A stretch of DNA of 64,000 bases from Membranipora membranacea (lineage: Eukaryota; Bryozoa; Gymnolaemata; Cheilostomatida; Membraniporidae): positions 62,001 to 126,000 of the forward strand of contig OU612071.1 in the NCBI GenBank assembly GCA_914767715.1, read 5' to 3'. The notes below the pieces were generated by a model. The model had not been told where the DNA came from and did not search any database. It saw nothing but the letters and a program-made list of their open reading frames with translations. Below are positions 25,275-37,440 of this stretch, piece by piece (positions within the stretch are counted from its first letter, which is position 1; every line of letters starts with the position of its first letter). A program made the translations under genes and the position numbers.

Positions 25275-25283
25275 GTCTAAGAG

Positions 25284-28200
25284 ACATCAGATCAGTGTTG
25301 CCTCTACATTAGCATCATCTCTGAAATGATTCTATGAAAGTGGTTAGGCAAATACTTATATGAACTGCATAGGCTAACATAAGAAATCTTGTGTTTGTAG
25401 ATATCCATGCGGGCCCTTACTCATCACAACTTCAGCTATTGATTTCTCTTACTCGTACCACAGAATACCAAAAAAAGCCTGTTTTCCCCCTAATAATATA
25501 GTGCGACAATGGGTATTTTGGTTCTATGGTCAGACTCACATGCTGTTCTATAGCTGTATAATGAAGTCAGGTTCAAGCTGTGGTGGCCCGGACTAAAGTG
25601 ATTATGATAATATACTAGTCTTCTACAACGGCCTCGTGTAATTGAGCTGGAAGTTGGGTCAGGTATGTATCAAAATAAATTGTGTATTATTCATTTTATC
25701 CCAGCCGAGGATGATTGATATATAATGTGGCGTAAGGTTCACCAGTCACCATCTAGCCATAAAAAAGCAAATAATATAAACCGGCAATGACGAAACTGTG
25801 AGCTTAACTCATGCTGCCCTAAAGCTAGGAGTAGAGTGAGGTGAGCAAAAAAGTGAGTTACAAATTTTTACTCATAATAACATGACATTTAATATCAAAC
25901 ACTTCTCTTTGAATTCGTATGTGATATTTTCTGGTTTTTTTAGTTGCGCAGTACCAGAAGACGCAGCACAATCCTTGTGACATACTGACTCTCGTGATCT
26001 GACTGGGCATGTAGATCACAGATAAACTAGGCTATAGTTACCACAAAGTAGATGTCGTAAGGCTAAGTATAAATCATGCGTGACTTTAAATTCCGCATGT
26101 GCAAGAACAATGAGTTTAGTCTAGGTTCTGAGAGAAAATATGGTCAGGGAGAATGGGATAGCCCTGCATGAACTGCCAATCAAAATCAGCTAATAGTGAC
26201 AAGAGAGAATAACTATCAATATCAATTCCGCACACATCGAAGAGCATACCACCAGAGCAGGTAGCCAATCAGATGGCTTCGGAATTCCGAGGCTCAATTT
26301 TGCAGAGATCAGCTCATGCCCAGAGCTGAGCATGCGCAGAATGTCCTTGTGATAGCTGGTGTGCAACAGTGATGGCTTGATAGTTAGCTTACTGCCATTA
26401 ACAACATACATTGCCACTATGATTGGATAGGAACTGCTTTATGTCCCCAATGGTCTACCATCACATATGTATTCACAGCCACAAATGCTCACACTTCAGT
26501 TAAAATCCACCCGAGCCATTACTATTATTTCAGGCCTTGTGTCTGCCTCTCATTTTGCCGCTATTTCAGGCACCATAATATACAAATAAGTTCATTGAAT
26601 ACTGTGGTACGGGAAATCTCGAAAGGGTGGAACACCTGGCCGTTACCTGGCTAGGGGAGCTTGTAGCGGGTGCATTTCTATCTGATAGTATACGTTGCGA
26701 AGCGGGATGTACCCTGACCTTGCCCTCTGAGCAGATTAAGCGGGACGCACCCGGAACCTGGACTGTGTAGCCTTAGCTATATGAGGTGTATGGACTATAT
26801 ATTCAGACCGGACACTGAAACGCACTTGCTGGGAGTAATATTGGAAATGCGATAGACTGTCTGTGATAATACTGTAAGACGGTGCAGCCGTCTTAATATT
26901 GAGTTCCATGTCGATAATTGCTAAGATTAAATATTTATGATGTCCGTGAGATTGCTTCTGCAATAAATATATATATGTTGAAGCCGTCTACATGATATTG
27001 ATAATATAATATGTTCCAGTTTAAATCAGGGTAGATAACCCTTTTCACATCAGATTGACTCTGTTTGACTTTGAATATTCTATATTTAGAATATTCAAAA
27101 TTAGTAGGCATGATACATCCATTATATTAGCAGATAGCTTTATATTGAATATATTGAGTTGTCCCCTCAATAATGAGTGTTACTGGGCTCGCTATATTAT
27201 CTATAGCCTCAAAACTACCTCAAATACACATATGAACACCATCAACAGTCTCTTCTCTGAACCATTACCTTATTTAAATGCGCATATAATATATTATCTG
27301 CTTGGATCACCTTATCACTCACATAAACTGAGTATTTGCAAGCATCATTTAATAAGTAAAAGGATCACTGCGAGCGCCACTTGTGCATAATCACTCAATT
27401 TTCCAGGATCAGTCGCACCACCGTGGTAATAATCACTAAGTTTGAACTTGGTGGCTCCCAGCTCTCCGGAACCTCTGTCTCAATCTGGAAATCGTTTAAG
27501 CCATGATGTTGCCTGGTGTCTTTTCTAGAACAAAATCCCCTTCTTTGTTCAGTTGGGACAAACTCCCTGCTCCCCTCCCTGTTCCCCTCCCACCCTCCCT
27601 GCTGCTGCCATGTCCCAAACTCTCTGCTGGGATGGGAGTTGTCACCCTACCATTTGCCTAAGTGCAAGAGAGGATAACCCTTTCTTCAAAGTTCCAATTT
27701 TGTTACGAAGCATATCATTCATCTTTTATTATTCAGATGTGTTATTTTTGTGATGGAGTGAATTTCAGGTTTTTGGTTGGTGTCTAAATTTAGCACATTC
27801 TTTTTTGCCTTCAATGTAGTGTCATCTCTGGTGGTATGTATTCTGCGCCTACTGATGTATCCGATAACAGCTCTATGTCTGACATATCAGATGTCAACCC
27901 TTCTCCCAGGTCAGTACAAATTGTTTTTTCTTGACCTCGTTTTACATTTACAAAAATCAGTTGAATGGTGGTTAACTAAAATAACCAAAGAAAGCTGCCA
28001 GATATGCTTTGCTTTGAACACATGTGCATAGTCTAGATGGGTGTTGCATAAAAAAATTTATGCACATACTTTACCGACCTAAAATGTTTTAATGCTGCCC
28101 GCAGCCGATTGCACATTTTAAGTAGACATATATTTTGTTGTAGTCCATCTGAATGGTTGTCACCGTCACCTGGTTTATTTTACAATGTGTGACCTGCATG

Positions 28201-28579
28201 ATTGTGTTTGTTTCAAATCGGTGGCAATGGATGGCTGTATTGACCTAACATTAAATAGTGATATAGAATCAGTTACCGGTAAGCGAGCCTTCAATTGTGT
28301 GAATAACGTGAACAGGGATGAATATGACCATTGCCTTAATCCAAGTTTTGGATCTATTTAAAGCTAGCTCCACTCCTTCAATGTGTTTTGAGCACTTAAT
28401 GGTTTGATCAAGTAAATTTTTCAGAGGTCCAATTTCTGCAGTATATATCACTGATTGCTATAATGATTTCGGCAACGGCCATAGTTTTAGCACAAAATAA
28501 ACATAGATATTGATTTATGATATGAGTATGGTTACGGCACTTTGATGCAAGTCGAGGAGCCAACAGAGAAAAAGTTTGT
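25284..28579. other. non-coding, no gene seen
   Basis: The stretch is AT-rich. Small palindromes occur, for example GAATATTCTATATTTAGAATATTC near 27064. Short frames such as those at 27055-27390 and 27777-28031 have biased composition and no domain. Confidence 0.45.
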
Positions 28580-29645
28580 AGCACTGTACTATATCGATGT
28601 GTCAGTAATTCATCCTTTATAATTGATGTGGCTCCTTTAGATTCCGCTAAGCACCTTGCTGCTGATGGTTTACCCACCTGGTTGAATCGTTCTAACAAAG
28701 ACTATAGATATGCTATCGGGAAAGATGGGCGTATCAAGGAGTGTGACACTGGGCCATTACTGTTTCGCACAACATATTATGCTCAAAAAACTAACATCAA
28801 AATTACGCGACGCATAACGCGTCTTACTCATTCTTCTGGAGATATGGCTATGATCTGCTATATGTTTAATGGGGAAAAAATTGTTGAACAGCCCCATCAG
28901 AAATGTATGCCCCAAGTAGGCCTAGTTTGCTGAATAAGGGGAAGATGGGAATCGAGAAAAACATGGCCCCGAGAGAAATCATTCAACAAAATATGAACAA
29001 TAATAATCTTCTCACTCTGACCGATACATCTGGGGAGTTTAAAAACTGTACACAAATATATAACTTGAAACGTTCTGTGAAAGATAAGCTGTGGGTTGAT
29101 GAGCTACTATGGGCCATAAACGATCAAAAAGAAAGAGAGGGCAGTCCTATAGCTAACATATGCATGACGGGAAATTGTCAGTTGGCCATTACTCTTGCCA
29201 CTGATTCACAAATTCATTTGATTGAACAATTTTGCACTGGAGAATCTTGAGACTGTGAATGGGTTCAAAATTCAAATGCCTTTACTACAGCACAGCACAG
29301 CACACTATGTTTTAAACACCTCAAAGACAATGTAGAGTCGTACTTAAAATCAAAGTTATGTGACGCTGAATGTAACAAAATCATAGACCTACTAATAATA
29401 AACCTAGACAGGTGACCTGCGCAGCTGAAGTGAGGCCTATAATAACTGGAATTCCCCAATGACATAACGATACTGTGTTGTGCACAGTGAGCGCTGCAAT
29501 GAATGGTTTTACTATATGAGCATGACTGATTATTAGCTATAATGTGGTTTTTCTCATAGAGATATCGAAGACTGATGTCTACGAGTTTATTTTATCTGGA
29601 GGGGGATGTAACAAGCAACGTCATAGTCTCTGAATTTCTTCTCTA

Positions 29646-29879
29646 GCTCAAATATTGAATGAGATATGACCATTAGAAGCCAGCAATATCTGTAAACAGT
29701 GATACATTATTCAAGCATTGCAGCAAGCAAATAGCATTTTTCTCACAGATTCATCGAGAAATTATCAAAGCAAGTTAATTTTATGTGAAATGTGATGGAC
29801 CAATCCAGCTGTAAGTCTGTGTATTTTGTATCTGACTCAAATATTGAGTGAGTTACGTCCATTAGAAGTCGGAAATATC
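29646..29879 (+). repeat. subterminal repeat pair in the P element
   Basis: A ~45-bp motif (CTCAAATATTGAATGAGATA... then CATTAGAAG...AATATC) occurs at 29646-29690 and again directly at 29834-29879. A third, inverted copy lies at 32676-32720 near the other end. Its core TCAAATATTGA is itself palindromic. A transposase-binding role is possible but unproven. Confidence 0.6.
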
Positions 29880-30379
29880 ATGACTCAATGACTGACTGTT
29901 GCATGAAAATATTGTTTATATGCGTTCTGAAAGACACAGGCCTTACCATGTGGGTGTGCTGCAATCAGCTGATGACTCAAAGCATGGCTAGCTAAAATAG
30001 CTTTAACCTTGGTCAACCTTGCACATGCTGTGTCCATCTGTATTGTAGCTCAAGGGGTTTGTGACACGTCCCCATAAGTAGCATGATCTTGAAAGTTATC
30101 GCTGTAGGATTTTGGGTTAGCTTAATTTTTACATACTCTTCATTGGTGGTCCAGTTGCTCAGTGGATTTCTTGTGCACCTGACATGGCATCAACATCGCA
30201 ATCGGTAAGATAAGATTCATAACTATACTTGTGTTTTAATTTGTTTCAGTTCCATGGTATGGTATGCTCTACTTTTCAATACTGTCAGGTAAAGGTTGCA
30301 ATGACAGGCGCGACATTATGCTCTTTTTTCACTTTCGCAAAGTAGGAGAAAGATTGATGTGATGTTTATGAGTGTCTCA

Positions 30380-32301
30380 ATTTTACAGGCCAGTAAAAGT
30401 AGTCGACACTGCTGCTGTGCTTTTGGCTGTAGCAACACACCAATTAAGGATGCAAGCCTCACCTTCCACCATTTTCCGCCTCAGCAGGAACGCCGTGACA
30501 AATGGATCAAAGCAGTGTCCCGTAAAGATTGGAAACCGAACACAAACTCTGTTCTCTGAGCAAGCATTTTGGAAAGGGTGCATACAGAGTGCCTCCTAAC
30601 CTTCCAGGGAGACGGGCTATGCTCTACCCGAATGCAGTGCCTACTATATTTCCGGAGTATCCTGCGTATCTACGACCCCCACAACCCAAAAAAACGTAGA
30701 GTGTTAAGCAGAGACGCTGCAAACACCCCGAGTTCCAGCGCAGAAACTACTGAGGATTTACATACTGTGCAAACAGATACAGTTCCTGCTGAAGCAGCAG
30801 AACCTGTAGTTCCAGATATACCCTTAATACTGAGTAGCGATGCGCCACAGGAGCGGCGTGGGCGTAAGAAGACAACTCCTGAAGCAAAAGTTCCAAAACT
30901 AAGGAGGTGAATAAAGACATTGCAGCAACCCATACGCGGATTTGAGAAGAAGGAGAGAGTACAACGTAACTTGATAGGTATCTTAGAAAAGGAAAATAAG
31001 CTGCAGGCTGCTCAGCTGGGCACAATCGATGGTGTTAGGAAGGAATTGGTGAATAATGAAGCTGTACATAAAGGAAAGAAACAATCTAGATCGTATAGTG
31101 ATGACATAAAAAGTTTTGCTATCACTATACATTATTATTCGCCGAAAGCCTATAGATATTTGCGAAACAACTTCAGTCTCCCTTCAACAAGGACCATCAG
31201 AAGTTGGTTTGAAACAGTGAATTGTGAAGCAGGCTTTCTTGTTGATGTGATAAAAGCAATACCTATGGACTCAAACCATACAGCTTTGGTATCGTTAGTA
31301 TGGCCATACGGAAGCGCTTGCTTGTGAACAAACACTCATCAAATTGACGGCAGAGTTACTGTTGGAGCTAATATGGAGAAGCTTGCAACTCTCGTGTTTC
31401 TGTTAGTTCCTATATTGGGTGGACCCAGACATCCTATAGGATACTTCCTTGTTGATAAGATCGACAGTGATGTCCAGCAGCAGCTTATAGTTGGCTGCTT
31501 GAAACTAACAGCAGAGCATGGTATCAGCATTGTTAATAAAACATGTGATGGAGCACGCTCAAACGCTCTGACTCTAGAGAGACTTGGTGCCAAGATACCA
31601 TCAAAGCCGTATTTCAAGCACCCATCAATGAAGGAGGACGGTTGGATCTCACCGTAACAAAACCCATCATCGACATAGCAGACTACATCGGTAAGTAATG
31701 GCCCCAATTAGCATAATTAACATTTCAGTTGCTTAGTTTTATAACAGCAAACTTTCATTTGAAATATATACGCCTTTTAAATTTTCACATCACACAACAA
31801 GCTACATATTGAACAAACTAGTAAAGGCAATATAGTGTTGCTAAAAATTTTAAGAGGCTTGGACTTGACGTTTCTTATGACGGGGGTGTAACAAAAACCC
31901 CAAACATCATGTTCTGGTATGATTCTAAGTTTAGTTTACTTTTTTTTCACTAATAAAAGATCTGCAACTAGTACTAACCACCCTTCTAGATTTACAAAAT
32001 TACCACATGCATAAAACTCACCTTCTATAGGAATCAACATTTAATGGGCTTATTCGATTACTTTGTAGGAGGGTATGTCATCCGCTCGACAAAACTGAAT
32101 TGTTCAGACTGTATAGATTCACTTATAGATACAGACACTAACGACTCGAATGATGATACTACACTGGTGTCCGTCAAGAATAGGGGCGGGCTTGTTCTAC
32201 TTTCTCCCAACACAAAGAAGCTCTTCGTAGTGAGCGCGCAACTGCTCCGCAATTATATAACATGCAATGGTGTTGACACAAACATACTTATCAAAACCTG
32301 A
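30380..32301 (+). pseudogene. P-element / THAP9-type transposase, broken
   Basis: The THAP zinc finger starts at ~30410 (CCCAFGCSNTPIKDASLTFH) with the W of RDKWIKAV. Its C-terminal Cys-x2-His part near 30550 is disrupted. A basic linker follows, then a coiled coil (EKENKLQAAQLGTI) and the conserved transposase N-region YSDDIKSFAITIHYYSPKAY (~31095) with RTIRSWFETVNCEAGF. Around 31300 the frame breaks. It resumes at ~31340 with VTVGANMEKLATLVF, HPIGYFLVDKIDSD and TCDGARSNALTLERLG (the RNase-H-like core), ending in PYFKHPSM. The C-terminal P-type segment GGYVIRSTKLNCSDC...GGLVLLS lies at 32044-32301. Some breaks could be introns, but stops and frameshifts inside conserved blocks and the missing stretch ~31700-32040 make an active enzyme unlikely. 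Its normal role is cut-and-paste transposition in the nucleus. Confidence 0.85.
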
Positions 32302-33599
32302 AACAGAGTCCTCAACCACATTCTTTTAGGAAATTTGCATGGATTTATGAAATGTGCTGTGCATTCCACTTCAACAATCAGATCCCTTATCCACCGATAT
32401 ATAATGATACGAGTTCATTACGAAACCCAGAAGATAACATCAGAGAAAAATGAAAATATCCGATCTAAACTCAATAGATTGGTAATATTTCAGCATCAGT
32501 AACTGGTCTATCTATGCATATCATGATATAAAGTATGCAACTCATACTTCTAGTGGTACTTCTGGATGTTCAGTTGCATAATAAGAATAAGACTTCTCAT
32601 TTATCGTTACAACCAATACAATACACATTATTTATCTTCACTGTTGCTCCTTGCTATAATGTATCAACGTTTACAGATATTGCCGACTTCCAATGGTTGT
32701 ATCTCATTCAATATTTAAGCTAGAGAAAATATTCAGAGGCTATGGCGTTGCTTGGTACATCACCTTTCAGATAAAATTAACTTGTAGGCATTAGTCTTCG
32801 ATATCTCTATGAGAAAAATGACATTGTAGCTAATAATCAGTCATGCTCATATAGTAAAACCATTCATTGCAGCGCTCACTGTGCACAACACAGTAACGTT
32901 ATGTCATTGGGGAATTCCAGTTATTATAGGCCTCACTGCTCACTGTATAAGCTCTATATCTGTCACCTGTCTAGGTTTATTATTAGTAGGTCTATGAACA
33001 AAATTAATTATGACATGTTCACCACCCTTCTAGACAGTAACACTGAAACAGAGTTTGAAGAGGTGTTGGAAGCTCTGCTGTCATCATGGAACTCCCTGAA
33101 CCCCGATATTACTAAATGGTTTATTAGATATCAAGCACAATCATTCAAAAGCTTGGTTAGGGAGAAAAGACAGGCTGCTGGGCTTAATGACAACTTATTT
33201 TTTATAGTAACAGCAATGAATCAGTAAACAATGAGCTCAAACGAAGTCTCACCAGAAAATCGTCTCTAAAGGAAATAATAGAGGAGTGGAAAAAGCAGGG
33301 AAATAATAAAAAAAAAAGGATTGTGAAAGAGCAGTTTTGAGTAAGGGTTTGTTCAGGCTTAAATCGAAGTACAGTAGAATGACATACAACCCTCAGGAGT
33401 TTTGCAAGCTCAGTAGTGAAATTAGAAAAAGAATTCTAGCAACCGTATTTAAATACCCCACAATGACAAGTGATGGCTGTACTGAAACACTAACCCAAGC
33501 ACTTACCAGAAACTGCAACAAACGGGTTGGAAGGAAGCTGAATGAGAATCAGAGGTAGAGAAAGAAAGCAAGCCCTTTCTTCTTTTTCGGCTCATTTAA

Positions 33600-33960
33600 T
33601 TTGGCCAGAGACGGGCCAGAAACACTGCAACCGAGGGGGACTCACCAAAAAAAAACCCACCATGCTAGGCCCAGCCACAAGCCCACTACCCCTAACACTG
33701 TTTGGCCTGATTCACCTACCATACCCTTTCCACTCTGTCAGCTGGATTCATATTCACTCATATCACTTTGGCTAACACAGAATTCACCCCCTTTTCACTA
33801 GCATTATACGCATATGTGCAAAACTACCCCTAATTTATGAATTTCACTGTGCAGCTCCACCTCTCCACAAACACCCCCTTAAACGTATTTTTGGGCCAGC
33901 ATAGTGTGTAAATTTTGGTGAGTCCCCACCCCCGGGGCATTGCAATAAGTAAGAATAAGA
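33600..33960. repeat. foldback MITE-like repeat
   Basis: GGGACTCACCAAAAAAAAAC...CCACCATGCTAGGCC near 33636-33672 is complementary to GGGCCAGCATAGTGTGTAAA...TTTTGGTGAGTCCCC near 33891-33928. The right half matches the repeat at 16873-17055. Confidence 0.6.
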
Positions 33961-34640
33961 ATTAAAGAAAATGTTGTGGTAGACCTCATCTGCCCAGCCC
34001 CCCTAGCCAAACCTGGTGGATGTGGTTTGGTTGGTTTTGTCAACTCCCGTTGGTATGTATTTGGCCAAAACATAACTCCATCTACTGAGGTATTTCTGAG
34101 TTGTTTTCTCCTGTCAAAAAACACTCACAGGAGAGGATAACTGAACAACATAGTCTGTGAATGATGACAAATTTTTGTTCTGACCTTGACATTGCAAGAA
34201 TCAAAAATAAGACTTTGGACGGGTGGTAACTGACTAGTCACAGTAATCAATGACTAGTAGTATAGTGCAAATTATGAACAATAGGAAAAATTCATGAAGT
34301 GCTTTGATGATTCTGGCAAAAGAAACTTAATCACAAACAATTACAGCAGTCTAGGTAAGTGTACTGGTGGCCACTGTTAGCTTTGGTCATTGTTTGTAAT
34401 GTTAGTTGATGAATTTAACCTGCATGGGAGTTTGTATTCGTGCATAGAGACTGTTATAATATTTAGGTGTCCACTGTAAATATGTGTATGATTACGCTAT
34501 TACTTGTACGCGAAGTACTAAAACCGCTGAACTTCTCCATAACCTCACAGTTCGGGGTCACAACTGTTACAATGTGCACAAATTAGATGCATTTTTCAGT
34601 TGTGAAAGCATACCAGCTAAAGCAAGCCATATCGCAACAG
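33961..34640. other. non-coding, no feature recognised
   Basis: This stretch lies between the foldback repeat and the BEL pol fragment. No LTR ends can be defined here and no gene is supported. Confidence 0.35.
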
Positions 34641-34649
34641 CAGATTTAG

Positions 34650-37421
34650 CATCAAAATGACCTCATCTCAGCCATATCGCTAATGAAATGCCTCATAACA
34701 AAGATATCCCAGTAGGTCTACTTCTAGGTTATGACCCAGCATTCCCAATGTTTCTGCCTAGAGAGGCAATAGAAGGTAAGCCTGGAGAGCCCTATGCGGT
34801 CAAACCTGATCTTGGATGGGTAATCATGGGTAACATCTCAGCGCAATGCAAACCAAACCAGTCAGATGTCTCAAGACATACATTATCACACAAGATTTTA
34901 TGCGACACAACCATACAACATGACCCTACTCGAAATTCAGTCACATACAAAGCTGATGCACAGGTTGATAAACTTATTGATGTGCTATCCCAAGACTTCA
35001 AAGATTTTGCTTGTAGTGAACCAGCCTCATCAGTAGAGGACAAAGAGTTCATCAAACTCATGGATCAGATCAAATCAAATCATTGATGGGCATGTACTCT
35101 AGGTATGATGTGGGATTCAAATTCAGACAGTTTTTGTTATCAAGTCAATCTACCATATAAACCTGATACCCGAAGAGGAATTCTCTCCAATGTAGCATCG
35201 GTTTTCGACCCCCTCGGCCTAGTTTCACCAGTCATTCTCCAAGGGAAGATGATCCTGCAAGATGTTTGCCGGGATAAACTTGTCTGGGATGATCCTCTCA
35301 ATGAGACCATTCTCAAGAGGTGGAGATCCTGGAAAGCAGGATTGATCGAGCTGGAAAAGGTAAGTATCCCCAGGTGCTATTTACCCTATGATTTTGGTCC
35401 TTCTACAACAACCCAGGTTCATACATTCAGTGATGCCAGCACTAACGGTTACGGGCAATGTGCATATCTCAGATTTGTAAATGCGGCTAAGCGCGTACAT
35501 GTTTCATTAATTAGCAGCAAGGCGCGTGTCCCACCTCTCAAGTCAGTTACCGTACCTCGGCTGGAGCTCCAAGCTGCAAGAGGTGCATTAGACCTATGCA
35601 GTAAGGTCACCCAGGAGCTTGCAGAAGGCAATGTTGAGAAGTATTTTTACTCAGATTCGGAAGTAGTACTCGGTTACATAAAAATACTGAGTCTCGGTTC
35701 CACACTTATGTAGCCAATAGAGTTGATCAGATTCGCGACAGTAGCAATCCAAACATGTGGTTTCATGTTCCAACATCAATTAATCCAGCAGATTATGCGT
35801 CCAGAGATCTGTCACCTAGTCAACTACTCTCATCTCATGGTGATTGGTTCACAGGTCTCATTTTCCTGCAGTCTGAACCGCTCACTCTTCCTCCTCAGCC
35901 TAACCTCTCCACTGCACCAGATGATATCGAGGTCAAGATATCTCTCACAACTCAAACAAGCGATGTCAATGTCATTAACAAGATAACTAGTGCTTTCTCA
36001 AACCTCAAAAGGGCAATCAAAGCTATTTCTGGGATCCAATTATACATTCATCGCAAAAACCCAATCAAGCCCCATGAGCAGGATCGGATGGCCTTGTTAG
36101 CCATGGTCAAATCAGCCAACGGAGAGAATTTCAATGCAGAGATGACCTCACTCAATAACCCACAGTCATTATGTGTTCCAAAAGGTAGCTCCATAGCTAG
36201 CCTCAACCCATTTCTAGATGACCACGGTTGCCTCAGGGTGGGAGGCAGACTCAACCACAGCGATCTCCTATCATATGATGAGAAACACCCTCTGCTTCTA
36301 CCAAAACACAGTCATCTCACCAACCTTATCATCGATCATCATCACATAGCCCAGGCACATTTGGCAGCAGACTTCACCGTTTCATCCATACGGTCCCATG
36401 GCTTTTGGATACCAAGTGGGAAATCAGCTGTATCATCTCGCACTAGGGCATGTGTCACATGTAAGAGAAACAAAGGAAAGCCGACAATCCCTCAGATGGC
36501 TACTCTTCCCGCTTCAAGGGTCAATGAAGCCCCTCCATTCACTCATTGTGGTCTCAATTGTTTTGGTCCAAGGATGGCCGAAAGGAGTCCAAGAGTTATG
36601 GCCTGATAGTCACTTGTCTTGCATCTCGTGCAATACATATTGAGATGTTAGAAGATGTGACCAGTGATAGCTATTTGAATGCTGTGCGAACACTGGTAGC
36701 TATCAGAGGCCCCATACAAACCATATTGTCCGACCAAGGAACCAATTTCATTGGTGCGGCAAAGGAATTCAAGGAGCAGGCATGTACCTCTATGAAGATA
36801 GAGATGCGTACAAATCCTCTACATGCCAGTAACATGGGAGGTGTATGGGAACGCCAAATACGTACCATACGCTCCATCTTCAGAGGCCTCGCAGGTAAGT
36901 ACGGTGGGAGGCTATCAACGTCTGTTCTAAGAACAGTCTTCTATGAGGTTATGGCAATCATCAATTGTAGGCCTCTTAGTTCTGTCTCCTCAGACTCTGT
37001 ACCCCTAACACCCAATATGATACTGACAATGACATCAGATGTGGTTCTTCCCCCTCCGAGCCAATTCTCGGAGGCCGACATCTACTCTCGTAAGCGCTGG
37101 CGTGTGGTCCAACAAATAGCCAATGAGTTCTGGCAGCGCTGGCGGAAAGAATACTTACACGAGTTACAGGCTCGTCAGAAGTGGGTTAGCAAAACCCCAC
37201 CGGTAGGTGTAGGAGATATTGTAATAGTTTATGATGAGGATGTTGTGAGGAATGCGTGGAGAATGGCAAGAGTGGTTGAGTGTATGAAGTCTCATGATGA
37301 TCAAGTGAGATCGGTAAAACTTCTCTTGGCCAACAAGAATTATATAAAAGATAAACGCCAATATCTAAATAGACCTGTCTCTAAAATTGTTGTTTTAGTT
37401 AAGGCAGTCGGTCAGCAATAG
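34650..37421 (+). pseudogene. BEL/Pao pol fragment: protease linker, RNase H, integrase; RT deleted
   Basis: From ~34660 the reading matches the Pao protease-to-RT linker (HIANEMPHNKDIP...GLLLGYD...LGWVIMGNI) up to KEFIKLMDQIKSNH and a TGA at 35084. In the same frame it resumes immediately with LGMMWDSNSDSFCY, TRRGILSNVASVFDPLGL. The whole RT catalytic domain (normally about 1 kb) is therefore missing. Pao RNase H follows with its acidic residues (HTFSDAS, PRLELQAARG, YSDSEVV). A frame change falls near 35700. The integrase zinc region (HHHIAQAH...CVTCKRNKG) comes next. At ~36550, where the first catalytic Asp is expected, the sequence reads CGLNCFGP (Asn). A frameshift near 36580 precedes ILSDQGTNF (second Asp) and GGVWERQIRTI (Glu). 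The C-terminal domain ends at 37421. Confidence 0.9.
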
Positions 37422-37440
37422 GCTCAATTGGTTAAATTCC

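Larger units (their letters stand above)
29382..32996 (+). mobile_element. P element, complete ends, 3615 bp
   Basis: The ends are CATAGACCTACTAATAATAA and its exact complement (...GGTCTATG), giving CAT...ATG termini like Drosophila P. The perfect 8-mer AACAAAAT flanks it at 29374-29381 and 32997-33004, the duplication length typical of P elements. The inverted repeats are long, ~320 bp and imperfect (29382-~29700 against ~32664-32996), where classical P has 31 bp. The interior encodes a THAP domain and P-transposase segments. It is inserted in a MULE-like gene. Confidence 0.93.
28580..33560 (+). pseudogene. decayed MULE-like transposase-type gene, split by a P element
   Basis: The left part (28580-29381) reads APLDSAKHLAADGLPTWLN, then YAQKTNIKITRRITRLTHSS, then a second frame from ~28930, then CFKHLKDNVESYLKSKLCD. 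The right part continues from 33005: NYDMFTTLLDSNTETEFEEV, WNSLNPDITKWFIRYQ, and in another frame SNSNESVNNELKRSL. The ring of motifs (a Cys-x-x-His-Leu/Phe-Lys segment, then W...FHP/NPD, then N..ES.N..LK) is what I expect of MULE/FAR1-like DDE proteins found as dispersed families in invertebrates. That assignment is inference. Several frame changes and a stop at 29250 show decay. The reading frame is exactly continuous across the P insertion if one copy of the 8-bp duplication is removed. Confidence 0.6.

Noticed and set aside
27777-28031. Small hydrophobic plus-strand protein
   Set aside because: No homologous motif, no splice context, biased AT-rich composition.
30670-31025. Minus-strand frames inside the P element
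   Set aside because: They are antisense to the transposase coding segments.
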